Counted from the stretch's first letter, positions 8,286-17,361 are shown. The stretch is 64,000 nucleotides of DNA from Flavobacteria bacterium BAL38 (GCA_000169355.1 AAXX01000001.1:744001-808000); one strand, 5' to 3'. Program-made: numbers and translations. The notes: generated from the sequence alone by a model not told the origin.

Positions 8286-9578
8286 CTAAACTAAATTTTG
8301 AACTGGCAATTTTTCGAAAACACTTTGTAAATCGGATTTCAAGTCTTCTATATCTTCTAATCCAACGGATAAACGAATTAAATCTTTCGTTACTCCAGTT
8401 GTGATTTGTTGCTCTTCTGACAATTGTTGGTGTGTTGTACTTGCAGGATGAATAATTAATGATTTTGTATCGCCAATGTTCGCTAACAATGAGAAAAATT
8501 GGGTTTCATCAGCTACTTTTTTGGCAGCTTCATAACCCCCTTTTAATCCAAAAGTTACGATACCGCTTTGTCCTTCTGGTAAATATTGTTGTACTAAATC
8601 ATAATATTTTGAAGAAATTAATCCTGGATAATTTACCCAAGCTACTTCTGAACGTTTTTGCAACCATTTGGCTAATTCCAAAGCATTTTCACTATGCTTT
8701 TTGATTCGGATAGCCAATGTTTCTAATCCTTGAATGATTTGAAATGCATTGAATGGACTCAAAGAAGCGCCTAAATCGCGTAAACCTTCTATTCTAACTT
8801 TTGCAATGAACGAAGCTGCGCCTAACACTTCATAGTATTTTAATCCGTGATAACCTGCTGAAGGTTCTGTGAATTCTGGAAACTTTCCATTACTCCAGTC
8901 AAAATTTCCTGCATCGATAATAACACCTCCAAGCGAAGTTCCGTTTCCACCAATATATTTCGTTAACGAATGAATTACAATGTTTGCTCCGTGTTCGATT
9001 GGGTTAAGCAAAAAGGGTGTTGCCACTGTATTATCTACAATAAAAGGCACTTTGTAGGTTTGTGCGGCTTTTGAAATGGCTTTTAAATCCAATACATCTA
9101 ATTTTGGATTTCCTAAACTTTCTGCGAAGAAAACTCGGGTATTTTCTTGTGCTGCATTTAAAAAATTCTCAGGATTTGATGGATCTACGAAGGTTGTAGT
9201 GATGCCTAATCTTGGTAAAGTCACGTTTAATAAATTGTACGTTCCTCCGTATAAACTGTTAGAAGCAACGATGTGGTCACCCGCTTTTAACAACGTTAAT
9301 AAAGCAGTTGAAATAGCTGCTGTTCCTGAAGCAGTTACAACAGCTCCAATTCCGCCTTCTAATTTGGCTAAACGTTGTTCTAAGATATCGTTTGTTGGAT
9401 TATTTAATCTTGTATAAATAAACCCAGCTTCGGCTAAACCAAAAAGATTGGCTGCGTGGTCAGAATTATTGAAAACGTAGGATGTGGTTTGGTAAATTGG
9501 AACAGCTCTTGTTCCTGCGTTTTTAGTTGTGTCGTGTCCTGCGTGTAATGCGTTTGTTGCAAATTTATTTGTGCTCAT
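8286..9578 (-). CDS. metY: O-acetylhomoserine sulfhydrylase (aminocarboxypropyltransferase)
   Basis: The protein has 430 residues, the usual length for the MetY branch. It forms homocysteine from O-acetylhomoserine and sulfide with PLP. The start FATNALHAGHD and YTRLNNPTNDILEQRLAKLEGG are characteristic. The PLP lysine is in IHSLTKYIGGNGT (about K205). It is the first structural gene after the Met/Cys-rich leader and attenuator, and opens the metY-metX-thrA-metZ operon. Having both MetY-like and MetZ-like enzymes in one operon suggests either redundancy or different sulfur donors. Confidence 0.93.
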   Translation of the reverse strand: MSTNKFATNALHAGHDTTKNAGTRAVPIYQTTSYVFNNSDHAANLFGLAEAGFIYTRLNNPTNDILEQRLAKLEGGIGAVVTASGTAAISTALLTLLKAGDHIVASNSLYGGTYNLLNVTLPRLGITTTFVDPSNPENFLNAAQENTRVFFAESLGNPKLDVLDLKAISKAAQTYKVPFIVDNTVATPFLLNPIEHGANIVIHSLTKYIGGNGTSLGGVIIDAGNFDWSNGKFPEFTEPSAGYHGLKYYEVLGAASFIAKVRIEGLRDLGASLSPFNAFQIIQGLETLAIRIKKHSENALELAKWLQKRSEVAWVNYPGLISSKYYDLVQQYLPEGQSGIVTFGLKGGYEAAKKVADETQFFSLLANIGDTKSLIIHPASTTHQQLSEEQQITTGVTKDLIRLSVGLEDIEDLKSDLQSVFEKLPVQNLV

Positions 9579-9713
9579 GCTATTTTAAGTATTAAAATAT
9601 TTGTATTAAGTATTAAGATTTTTTTGTTTCGAAGTTTGCTTTTCAGCTACACATTCGACAACATCGTCTTGGATTGTAAATGGCTATTTTCATTATTTTG
9701 TTGATTTATAGAA

Positions 9714-9743
9714 ATAAAAAAACCTCTGCTTTCGACAGAGGTT
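9714..9743 (-). terminator. Attenuator terminator upstream of metY
   Basis: On the minus strand AACCTCTG (9743-9736), a short loop, then CAGAGGTT (9728-9721) are followed by TTTTT. The 5' arm can pair instead with CAGAGG inside the leader peptide gene (9789-9784), which would form an antiterminator. It lies about 135 nt before the metY start. Confidence 0.88.
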
Positions 9744-9768
9744 ATATTGAATTAATTTACTTTTAAAA

Positions 9769-9837
9769 TTATGCAATAGGTTTCCTCTGCGGATTCTTCC
9801 ACATCATCATACACATATTGCACATTGTAAAGTTCAT
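9769..9837 (-). CDS. Methionine/cysteine leader peptide (attenuation)
   Basis: This is a 22-codon ORF with ATG at 9837 and TAA at 9771-9769. The first 13 residues read MNFTMCNMCMMMW, so seven of residues 5-12 are Met or Cys, with three Met codons in a row. The remainder is KNPQRKPIA. Codons CCG-CAG-AGG after the Met run carry the antiterminator sequence. The inferred model is that a ribosome stalled at Met or Cys codons leaves CAGAGG free to pair with CCTCTG, so the terminator does not form and the met operon is transcribed. A ribosome that reaches the stop codon covers CAGAGG and termination occurs. The peptide itself probably has no other role. Confidence 0.88.
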   Translation of the reverse strand: MNFTMCNMCMMMWKNPQRKPIA

Positions 9838-9863
9838 TTTCTATTTCTTTTAGTTTGACAGGG

Positions 9864-9871
9864 CAAAATTA
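9864..9871 (-). promoter_or_regulatory. Promoter -7 box for leader-metYX-thrA-metZ
   Basis: TAATTTTG on the minus strand fits TANNTTTG and lies 27 nt before the leader peptide start, so the RNA would begin just ahead of the leader. The -33 box is weak (a TTG within a T-rich tract). Confidence 0.65.
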
Positions 9872-10046
9872 GATTTATTTTCTACAATAAAAAAATAAAT
9901 AGATTATTTTTCTAAATTTTGTTATTTAAAATAATTATTTTAGATTATTTTACATTTAAAACTAAAAATAAACAGAAAAATAATCTACAAAAACTATTGT
10001 TTTACAATTTCACACTAAACTTATCATAAAAAAAAGTAAACAACTA

Positions 10047-10076
10047 TTTGGAATTCAATTTCATTTCATACATTTG
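10047..10076 (+). promoter_or_regulatory. metK promoter (-33 TTTG, -7 TACATTTG)
   Basis: TTTG at 10047-10050 and TACATTTG at 10069-10076 are separated by 18 nt, a good match to the flavobacterial promoter. The RNA would start near 10083, a few bases before the riboswitch. About 175 bp separates it from the divergent met operon -7 box. Confidence 0.8.
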
Positions 10077-10088
10077 CAAACGAAAACA

Positions 10089-10143
10089 AAGAGGAAAAAT
10101 TTGAACTGATTGCAACCTCATTAAAAAAATGCTAAAGCAGTAT
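10089..10143 (+). promoter_or_regulatory. SAM-II riboswitch in the metK 5' UTR
   Basis: The SAM-II (metA motif) pattern is visible in order: P1 GAGG (10091-10094) with CCTC (10116-10119); conserved ATTTGA and TTGCAACC in the loop; the A-rich ATTAAAAAAA; GCTAAA; and a pseudoknot of ACTG (10105-10108) with CAGT (10138-10141). GATTGCAA in the aptamer (10108-10115) is also the exact complement of TTGCAATC (10164-10171), which is followed by a T-rich tract to 10184. This may be the expression platform. The aptamer assignment is good; the mechanism is inferred. Confidence 0.82.
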
Positions 10144-10209
10144 TCCCTACTCCTTTACGCAATTTGCAATCTTCTTTTTTTTCTCGCTTAATTTATAATA
10201 AATTTAACT

Positions 10210-11460
10210 ATGGCTTATTTATTTACGTCAGAATCAGTGAGTGAAGGACATCCTGACAAAGTTGCGGATCAAATTTCAGACGCATTAATCGATAACTTTT
10301 TAGCATTTGACCCTGAGTCAAAAGTAGCTTGTGAAACCTTAGTTACAACAGGTCAAGTAATTTTAGCTGGAGAAGTAAAATCAAATACTTATTTAGATGT
10401 ACAAACTATCGCAAGAGATGTAATTAAAAAAATTGGTTACACGAAAAGCGAATATATGTTTGAAGCGAATTCTTGTGGTGTTTTATCTGCCATTCATGAG
10501 CAATCTGCAGACATTAACCAAGGTGTTGATAGAGCAAGCAAAGAAGAGCAAGGTGCTGGTGACCAAGGAATGATGTTTGGTTACGCTACAAATGAAACTG
10601 CTGAGTTCATGCCGTTAGCATTGAAATTATCTCATCAATTATTACAAGATTTAGCAGATTTAAGAAGAGAAAACAACGAAATCACTTACTTGCGTCCGGA
10701 TGCTAAATCTCAAGTTACTTTAGAATATTCTGATGATAACAAACCAGTTCGTATTGATGCTATTGTAGTTTCAACTCAACACGATGATTTTGCTGACGAA
10801 CCAACGATGTTAGCTAAAATCAAAAAAGATATTATTGAGATTTTGATTCCTAGAGTGATTGCTAAAAATCCTCAATATGCTCATTTATTTAATGATGCTA
10901 TTAAATACCACATTAACCCAACAGGAAAATTCGTAATTGGAGGACCTCATGGAGATACTGGATTAACAGGAAGAAAAATTATCGTTGATACGTATGGTGG
11001 AAAAGGAGCTCACGGTGGTGGTGCATTCTCTGGAAAAGACCCATCAAAAGTAGACCGTTCTGCCGCTTATGCTACACGTCATATTGCTAAAAATTTAGTT
11101 GCAGCTGGTGTTGCAGATGAAATTTTAGTACAAGTTTCTTATGCAATTGGAGTTGCTGAACCAACATCAATCAACGTAAACACTTACGGAACAGCTAAAG
11201 TAAACTTAACAGACGGTGAAATCAGCAAAGTAGTAGAAAGCATTTTTGATATGCGTCCGTACTTTATTGAACAACGTTTGAAATTAAGAAATCCAATTTA
11301 TAGCGAAACTGCTGCTTACGGACACATGGGAAGAACTCCTGAAACTGTAACTAAAACTTTTTCAGCACCAGGTGGTTTAACAAAAACTGTTTCTGTTGAA
11401 TTATTTACTTGGGAAAAATTAGATTTTGTTGATCAAGTAAAAGCTGCTTTTAAGATATAA
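10210..11460 (+). CDS. metK: S-adenosylmethionine synthetase
   Basis: The protein has 416 residues and is full length. It makes SAM from ATP and methionine in the cytoplasm. Signature motifs are [18 protein letters not shown] at the N-terminus, [12 protein letters not shown] near residue 117 and [14 protein letters not shown] near 243, with the metal and potassium ligands intact. It is transcribed alone from a strong promoter through a SAM-II leader, divergent from the methionine operon, and ends at a bidirectional terminator. Feedback by its own product is expected from the riboswitch. Confidence 0.98.
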   Translation: MAYLFTSESVSEGHPDKVADQISDALIDNFLAFDPESKVACETLVTTGQVILAGEVKSNTYLDVQTIARDVIKKIGYTKSEYMFEANSCGVLSAIHEQSADINQGVDRASKEEQGAGDQGMMFGYATNETAEFMPLALKLSHQLLQDLADLRRENNEITYLRPDAKSQVTLEYSDDNKPVRIDAIVVSTQHDDFADEPTMLAKIKKDIIEILIPRVIAKNPQYAHLFNDAIKYHINPTGKFVIGGPHGDTGLTGRKIIVDTYGGKGAHGGGAFSGKDPSKVDRSAAYATRHIAKNLVAAGVADEILVQVSYAIGVAEPTSINVNTYGTAKVNLTDGEISKVVESIFDMRPYFIEQRLKLRNPIYSETAAYGHMGRTPETVTKTFSAPGGLTKTVSVELFTWEKLDFVDQVKAAFKI

Positions 11461-11480
11461 AAATCCTTTCTTTAACAAAA

Positions 11481-11512
11481 AAACCATTCGCATTAACGAA
11501 TGGTTTTTTTTT
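11481..11512. terminator. Bidirectional terminator between metK and the TonB receptor
   Basis: ACCATTCG and CGAATGGT form the stem around CATTAA, with T runs on both strands. It serves the two convergent genes. Confidence 0.9.
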
Positions 11513-11531
11513 ATCTCTATACTCGAAAGAA

Positions 11532-14276
11532 CTACAAAGTATATTTTAAACTTAAAATTACAAATCTTGGCTGCACTCTATAACTAGAAAAACTACTTGT
11601 TCCTCCTAATTGACTGAAACTATTTGTATCTAAAGATTTTGTATCTAACAAGTTGGTTCCTGAAAGTTTCCATTCCCATTTGCTGTTTTTCTTTTGATAC
11701 ATTAAACTAGCGGTTAAGAAATCATATTCGCTATCAATAGTTTTTGTTTTGTTTCTATTATGGAAATACGAATATTCTGAAACAAACGAAAACGCATCAA
11801 GGAAAAAATATTCTAACGTTAATGTTGGGCTATCTACATAAATAATATCAGAAAAGTTATCATTAATTGAAAAGTTATATCCTAAACTCAAGTTTGGCAA
11901 CGTTTTATAATTAGTTGAAAAACTTAAACTATAACTCTGAGAATATGATTCAATAGTTTGGATTTCTGATGGATTATTATTTGGATCTGTATCACCATCT
12001 GGATAGACACGAATATTATTGTTTTTTGACCAATTAAATCCTGCTCTAAAATTCGCTTTATAATATCTTGCAAACGAACGACCATAATTACCACTTGCCG
12101 ACAATGTTTCGTCTGGAAAATCAGAATTAATATTCACAGAAGAAGAAATTTGATTTACTCCTAATAACAATGCTCTGTTTTTTACCGCTTCTAATTGTCT
12201 TGTGTAGGTAATATTTGCGAAAATATTCTCAAAATTGAACATATTGTATTTAAAATAACGCAATGAATGCACTTGAGATGTTGAATTTTGTAAAAATCTA
12301 TTTCCGCTAAATAAACTGTTGTAATTTGAAAATACGTAGCCCTGAGCTAATCTATTAATGTCGGTAAAATTATTAGAAAGCGAATAATTATACGTTAGTG
12401 TTTCTGATTTTTTAATTTGCCATAACGCATATACATCTGGAAGTATACGATTAAAATTTAATCTATGAGACGTTCCTAATTGCTCATCTCTGGTATTGTA
12501 TTGATGCACACTAAACCCTGGATTAAAAGTAAATTTCCCTAATAAAAATTTGTAATGAACTCCTAAAAACACATCATTAAAAGCATAATTCACATTATTA
12601 AATGTAGTAGCATCTGTTAGAGTATTCTGAGTCCCATTATTTAATATCTGAAAAATAGAAGAATCAAAATTTTGATATGAATACGTATTTCCTAATGTTA
12701 AATTGATATTGCTTTTTGGAGTTAACATATAATAATAATCAAACTTTGTATCCACTTTATTTGTTTGCACAAAACGATTTTGAGTTATATCATCTCTAAC
12801 ACCTACACCTTCATTTACATAACCTGTTAACAAAGGAGCAAAAGGTAACGTTTCTAAATTTGCATTATAAAACGGATCTTCATTTTGATATAAATGTTGC
12901 ATTTCAAAAGCAAAAACATGCTTTTCATTTAATGTATAATAATAATTTAGATTCTGATTGATTGAAAAAGGATTTTGACCTTTTCCAGTATAAATGTCAG
13001 ATAATAAACTTGAAAACACACTTGTATTCTCTTTCTGATCTGAGAACTTAACTAAAGCATCGTAATCAAAATGTGCTTTTACTGAAGGTACATAACTTGA
13101 ACTTAATTTAAACAAAACTTGTTTACTGTCTTGTTTTGTAAAATCATCTCTTGTTTCTGAAATAGTTTCCGTTGAACCATCAGGTAAATTATCAATACGA
13201 TTTGAAATAGTTCTATTTTCAATTTCAGTTTTATTTCCTAATAGAATTCCAAAACCACTTAATGTCCAAGCTTTTGATGGATTGAAACTAAAATTAGCTG
13301 CTCCAAACGTAGTTTCAATATTTGCTGCTTGATTATTTCTTAGTCCTATAATTCCTAAATCATTTGAGGTTACGTTAAAAGAAGAACCTCCTTTTCGCAT
13401 CATGTTTTTAAAACCTCCCGTAAATTTGAAATAATCTTGAGCTGTTAGTGGTAATTCTCCAATATTATTTACATTGGCAATTACATTTAAACTGTATTTT
13501 GGACTATAGAAAAACAACTTAGGGTTAACTATAAATCGAGTATCTTCCATTCCTACACCAATACCAGCCGACATATCTCCAAACCAAAAATTCTTTTTTC
13601 CTTCTTTAAGTTTGATGTTTATAGCAATACTTTCTTCGTTATTTTCTAATCCTTTTAAATTAGAAACTTCGTTATAATTTCGTAAAACCTGAATTTTATC
13701 TAACGCATCCGCAGGAATATTTTTAGTAGCTAATTTAGTATCGCCATCAAAAAAATCTTTTCCTTCCACCATTACTTTTTGAACCTTCTTACCTTCTACT
13801 TCAATTTCACCATCTTTATTAACCTCAACACCGGGTAATTTTTTAAGAACATCTTCTAGTTTACGTTCTGTTCCATTTGTAAATGAATCGGAATTATAAA
13901 TAATTGTATCTCCAGAGACAGTTACAGGCATTACATGCACAACCTCTACTTCTCTTAATTGTGTTCCTTCTTTTAACACAACAGGATAATTAATGTTTGT
14001 AGTTTGTGTAGTAACTGCTTTTTCAAAAGTTTGAAATCCAATATAACTTACCTTTAATGTATATGCAGTATTGGCTTTTAAATTTAAAATAAATTTGCCC
14101 GTTTCATTAGTAATTGCATAAGCATCCATTGCTTTTGTTTGTTGATTAATAGCCATAATATTAGCCATTTCTAAACCAACTCCAGTTGTATCTTTAACAG
14201 TTCCTTCGAAACGAATATTTTGAGAAAAGGCACTTGTTGAAAGTGTCATTATAAGTAATAATACTATTTTTTTCAT
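11532..14276 (-). CDS. Outer-membrane TonB-type beta-barrel protein with CarboxypepD_reg-like domain
   Basis: The protein has 914 residues. A signal peptide (about 1-19, ending SAFSQ) is followed by a carboxypeptidase-regulatory-like domain (about 22-105). Next comes a plug-like region (about 115-225, with DVLKKLPGVEVNKDGEIEVEGK), then a long barrel rich in alternating aromatic strands ending in ILSLKYTL. It resembles the outer-membrane beta-barrel family of Bacteroidetes receptors. It starts 12 nt after a GLPGLI-family gene, a common pairing in this phylum. The ligand cannot be told from sequence. It probably imports or processes a substrate with its GLPGLI partner. Confidence 0.85.
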   Translation of the reverse strand: MKKIVLLLIMTLSTSAFSQNIRFEGTVKDTTGVGLEMANIMAINQQTKAMDAYAITNETGKFILNLKANTAYTLKVSYIGFQTFEKAVTTQTTNINYPVVLKEGTQLREVEVVHVMPVTVSGDTIIYNSDSFTNGTERKLEDVLKKLPGVEVNKDGEIEVEGKKVQKVMVEGKDFFDGDTKLATKNIPADALDKIQVLRNYNEVSNLKGLENNEESIAINIKLKEGKKNFWFGDMSAGIGVGMEDTRFIVNPKLFFYSPKYSLNVIANVNNIGELPLTAQDYFKFTGGFKNMMRKGGSSFNVTSNDLGIIGLRNNQAANIETTFGAANFSFNPSKAWTLSGFGILLGNKTEIENRTISNRIDNLPDGSTETISETRDDFTKQDSKQVLFKLSSSYVPSVKAHFDYDALVKFSDQKENTSVFSSLLSDIYTGKGQNPFSINQNLNYYYTLNEKHVFAFEMQHLYQNEDPFYNANLETLPFAPLLTGYVNEGVGVRDDITQNRFVQTNKVDTKFDYYYMLTPKSNINLTLGNTYSYQNFDSSIFQILNNGTQNTLTDATTFNNVNYAFNDVFLGVHYKFLLGKFTFNPGFSVHQYNTRDEQLGTSHRLNFNRILPDVYALWQIKKSETLTYNYSLSNNFTDINRLAQGYVFSNYNSLFSGNRFLQNSTSQVHSLRYFKYNMFNFENIFANITYTRQLEAVKNRALLLGVNQISSSVNINSDFPDETLSASGNYGRSFARYYKANFRAGFNWSKNNNIRVYPDGDTDPNNNPSEIQTIESYSQSYSLSFSTNYKTLPNLSLGYNFSINDNFSDIIYVDSPTLTLEYFFLDAFSFVSEYSYFHNRNKTKTIDSEYDFLTASLMYQKKNSKWEWKLSGTNLLDTKSLDTNSFSQLGGTSSFSSYRVQPRFVILSLKYTL

Positions 14277-14288
14277 ATTTTAAATAAA

Positions 14289-15197
14289 TTATCTTCCTCC
14301 ACCCATTCTCATTCCTCCACGTTGTCCACCTGGTCCAGAATTCATTTCGCGCATTTCTTCCATTTTCTTTTTAACGGTTTCGTCGTATTCTTTTTGAGTT
14401 ACCACTTTACCTTTAGAAGCTGGTTTAATTTCAACCTTATCTTTAGAATTTATTACTAACTTAGAACATAATATTATGGTTTTACCATCGTTTACCTCTA
14501 AAATTAAACCAGGTAAACCCCAATAATTTTCTGGACCTTGATTTATAGGAATTTCTGGGCAATACCATGCAGTAATTGTGTTTTCTTTTGGCATTTCCCA
14601 ATCATCAGTAAAATTGGTTTTTTTAGAAGCAGCAGTATCTTTTACCGTTTCTGTTTTTTTACCTTCTTCTTTGTCATTATTTCTGTTTCTAAATCTGAAA
14701 TTTCTAAAATCAGACTCGCTTACTTTAACAACTGCAGTTGCTTTAAAACAAAAATAATCACCTATTTGTTTAGATTCGCTTCCTAATACCCAGTCATATT
14801 TAGGTAATGAATCTTTAATTAAAAACTCTTTTCCAAAAAACTCTTTATCTACAACATATTGTTTGCTTTTTGCATTTTTATAATGTGTTCCGCCGCCTCC
14901 CATCATCGACATCATCATTCTTCCTCCACCTTGTTGACCTGGCGCATCTAATTTTTCTTCTTCCTTATAAATGGAAGCCGTTTTGTCAAAATTTAAAATA
15001 AATGTTTTTTCAAACATTTTTTTCATACGCTCTTCTATTTGTTTTTGCATTTCGGGAGTAATATCTCGGTTTCCACCCATACCTTTCATAAAGTCAGCAG
15101 TACTCGTTTTTGATTCATAGACTGCCATTCCTTGAAATTCTTGAGCATTTATGAACCCAGAAATCATTAAAATTGATGCAATAATAATTTTTTTCAT
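14289..15197 (-). CDS. GLPGLI family secreted protein
   Basis: The protein has 302 residues. I start at ATG 15197 (MKKIIIASILMISGFINAQ, a clean signal peptide) rather than the longer frame from 15266. The family signature is visible as WGLPGLILEVNDGK near residue 236. Met/Gly-rich stretches occur near 100 and at the C-terminus (GGQRGGMRMGGGR). The function of GLPGLI proteins is not established. They are usually encoded next to TonB-type receptors, as here with a 12-nt gap, and are likely periplasmic. The His/Met/Gly-rich segments might bind metal, which is only a guess. Confidence 0.88.
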   Translation of the reverse strand: MKKIIIASILMISGFINAQEFQGMAVYESKTSTADFMKGMGGNRDITPEMQKQIEERMKKMFEKTFILNFDKTASIYKEEEKLDAPGQQGGGRMMMSMMGGGGTHYKNAKSKQYVVDKEFFGKEFLIKDSLPKYDWVLGSESKQIGDYFCFKATAVVKVSESDFRNFRFRNRNNDKEEGKKTETVKDTAASKKTNFTDDWEMPKENTITAWYCPEIPINQGPENYWGLPGLILEVNDGKTIILCSKLVINSKDKVEIKPASKGKVVTQKEYDETVKKKMEEMREMNSGPGGQRGGMRMGGGR

Positions 15198-15319
15198 TGT
15201 TTTAAGATGTTTTAGATGTATATATAGACTATTAAAAGTGTATTTTGTTACACAATATAACAGCATTTTTTATGTTAAAGTTGTACATTAGACCATTATT
15301 TTATGAAATAGTTTAACGA

Positions 15320-16117
15320 ATGCCATTAAAAAAAATACTTTTAGTTACAATTTTTAATTTATTCTCCCTTTCTGTAATTAGTCAGGAAGAAATTCTTGCT
15401 ACAAAAATAGAAGCACTAAATACTAATTGCGACAAGTACTTAGGTTTTGACAATCAGAAAAACACTTACAGTATAAAAAACAATGTTCTCAACAAAAAAA
15501 GTGAAACAAAATCTTATCAATACAATAATTTAAGTTTGGGAATAATCACTAAAGTTGACTTTCAGAACCCTTTAGAAATAGTTGTTTTTTATAAAAATTT
15601 TAATACCGTTGTGCTATTAGATAATCAACTAAACGAAATTAGAAAAATAGACTATAATTTGTTTTCTTATCCCATAAATATTGAAGCAACAGCTTTATCT
15701 TCTCAAAATCAAATATGGATTTACGATAGCATTTCATCAAAAATTGGCTTGCATAATGTAAACACTGGCAGCATTAAATGGATTTCAACAATGTTAAAAA
15801 ACACTATTGTGTATTACGAATCCGACTACACTCATTTTTATTGGATTGATAACCAATATATTATATACCGCATATCTATTTATGGAACCATTGAAAAATT
15901 AGGAATTATTCCAAATTTTGATTCTATACAACTAACAAAAAACAATACTTGTATTTACAAAACAAACAATCAATTGTATTATTACAACCTAAAGTCCAAT
16001 ATCAGTAACAAAATAGCAATTGATGAAAAAATCATTTCAAATTTTTTCTTTAGAGATGGAATTTTATCTATTTTTACCCAAAATGAAATTACTAATTACA
16101 AAATAATTTTACCATAA
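15320..16117 (+). CDS. Secreted protein of unknown function, possible beta-propeller
   Basis: The protein has 265 residues with an N-terminal signal peptide ending near VISQEE. The body has repeated hydrophobic/aromatic strands (VVLLDNQLNEIRKIDY, IWIYDSISSKIGLHN) reminiscent of a small WD/NHL-like propeller, but no family motif is certain. Its stop codon overlaps the ATG of the downstream deoxynucleoside kinase (TAATG), so the two are translationally coupled. The functional link is unknown. Confidence 0.75.
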   Translation: MPLKKILLVTIFNLFSLSVISQEEILATKIEALNTNCDKYLGFDNQKNTYSIKNNVLNKKSETKSYQYNNLSLGIITKVDFQNPLEIVVFYKNFNTVVLLDNQLNEIRKIDYNLFSYPINIEATALSSQNQIWIYDSISSKIGLHNVNTGSIKWISTMLKNTIVYYESDYTHFYWIDNQYIIYRISIYGTIEKLGIIPNFDSIQLTKNNTCIYKTNNQLYYYNLKSNISNKIAIDEKIISNFFFRDGILSIFTQNEITNYKIILP

Positions 16118-16731
16118 TGCACATAGCAGTAGCAGGAAATATTGGAGCAGGAAAAACCACTTTAACTAAATTATTAGCCAAACACTTTAAATGGGAACCA
16201 CACTTTGAAGACGTTGTAGATAATCCGTATTTAGATGATTTTTACCACCAAATGGAGCGTTGGAGTTTTAATCTTCAAATTTATTTCTTAAATAGTCGCT
16301 TTCGTCAAGTATTACAAATTCGTGAAAGCGGAAAAAACATTATTCAAGACCGAACAATATATGAGGATGCTCACATTTTTGCTCCTAATCTTCATGCTAT
16401 GGGCTTAATGTCTAATCGAGATTATACCAATTATACCTCGTTATTTGAATTAATGGAAAGTTTAGTAGGTGCGCCTGATTTGTTGATTTACTTGAGAAGT
16501 TCGATTCCGAATTTAGTGAGTCAGATTCATAAAAGAGGACGCGATTATGAAAATTCTATTTCGATTGAATACTTGAGTCGTTTGAACGAACGATATGAAG
16601 CTTGGATTCAAACCTACGATAAAGGTAAATTAGTAATTATAGATGTAGACAATATCGATTTTGTAAACAATCCAGAGGATTTAGGAAACATTATCAATCG
16701 AATTGACGCAGAATTAAACGGATTATTTTAA
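16117..16731 (+). CDS. Deoxynucleoside kinase
   Basis: The protein has 204 residues of the dNK/dGK family, which phosphorylates deoxynucleosides in the salvage pathway. The P-loop GNIGAGKTTL is at residues 7-16. The substrate-site WSFNLQIYFLNSRF follows near 48, then DRTIYEDAHIFA near 76 (the family E-R/D-R-S region) and the LID-like HKRGRDYE near 143. The gene starts on the stop codon of the preceding secreted-protein gene and ends 6 nt before the next. Substrate preference (dA/dG or dC) is not resolvable here. Confidence 0.93.
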   Translation: MHIAVAGNIGAGKTTLTKLLAKHFKWEPHFEDVVDNPYLDDFYHQMERWSFNLQIYFLNSRFRQVLQIRESGKNIIQDRTIYEDAHIFAPNLHAMGLMSNRDYTNYTSLFELMESLVGAPDLLIYLRSSIPNLVSQIHKRGRDYENSISIEYLSRLNERYEAWIQTYDKGKLVIIDVDNIDFVNNPEDLGNIINRIDAELNGLF

Positions 16732-16737
16732 TATCTT

Positions 16738-17328
16738 ATGCCTTTAGTTAATCCACTCCCATCAAACCATGATGAAGAAACAAAAAAATTAGCTGAGTTT
16801 TTTAATGAAACCCTAGGGTTTTGTCCCAATTCTGTATTAACGATGCAACATCGTCCTGCCATTTCTAAAGCCTTTATTCAATTAAATATGGCTGTAATGG
16901 AAAACAAAGGAAATGTAACTTCTGCCTTAAAAAGAATGATTGGTTGGGTAACTAGTAATGCTGCTGGATGTAGATATTGTCAAGCACACACTATTAGAGC
17001 TGCTGAACGATATGGTGCAGAACAAGAAAAATTAGATAATATTTGGGAATATAAAACACATCCTGCTTTTTCTGATGCGGAAAGAGCTGCTTTACATTTT
17101 GCTCTAGCTGCAGCTGTTATTCCTAATGCAGTTGACGAAGCAATTAAAACAGAACTTTACAAGTATTGGACAGAAGGCGATATAGTAGAAATGCTTGGTG
17201 TAATTTCATTATTTGGCTATCTAAACCGTTGGAATGATTCTATGGGAACTGTAGTTGAAGATGGTGCGATTGAAAGTGGAGAAAAATACTTAGGAAAAAC
17301 CGGCTGGGAAATCGGGAAACACAAATAA
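16738..17328 (+). CDS. Carboxymuconolactone decarboxylase / AhpD-like peroxidase-related protein
   Basis: The protein has 196 residues, mostly helical, of the CMD/AhpD superfamily. The redox motif CRYCQAH (CxxC plus His) sits near residue 81 in the core VTSNAAGCRYCQAHTIRAAE, as in alkylhydroperoxidase-like members. Such proteins reduce peroxides or act as thiol oxidoreductases in the cytoplasm. It is the third gene of a short operon with the deoxynucleoside kinase, 6 nt downstream, and ends at a terminator facing the beta-mannosidase gene. Confidence 0.88.
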   Translation: MPLVNPLPSNHDEETKKLAEFFNETLGFCPNSVLTMQHRPAISKAFIQLNMAVMENKGNVTSALKRMIGWVTSNAAGCRYCQAHTIRAAERYGAEQEKLDNIWEYKTHPAFSDAERAALHFALAAAVIPNAVDEAIKTELYKYWTEGDIVEMLGVISLFGYLNRWNDSMGTVVEDGAIESGEKYLGKTGWEIGKHK

Positions 17329-17361
17329 AATAAATCCTCAAATTTCATTTGAGGATTTATT
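17329..17361. terminator. Bidirectional terminator
   Basis: AAATCCTCAAA and TTTGAGGATTT form a strong stem with a TTTCA loop and A/T flanks on both sides. It lies between the convergent CMD gene and the beta-mannosidase gene. Confidence 0.8.

Noticed and set aside
9076..9417. Plus-strand open frame inside metY
   Set aside because: It is a shadow of a strongly conserved PLP enzyme on the other strand, with no promoter or family match.
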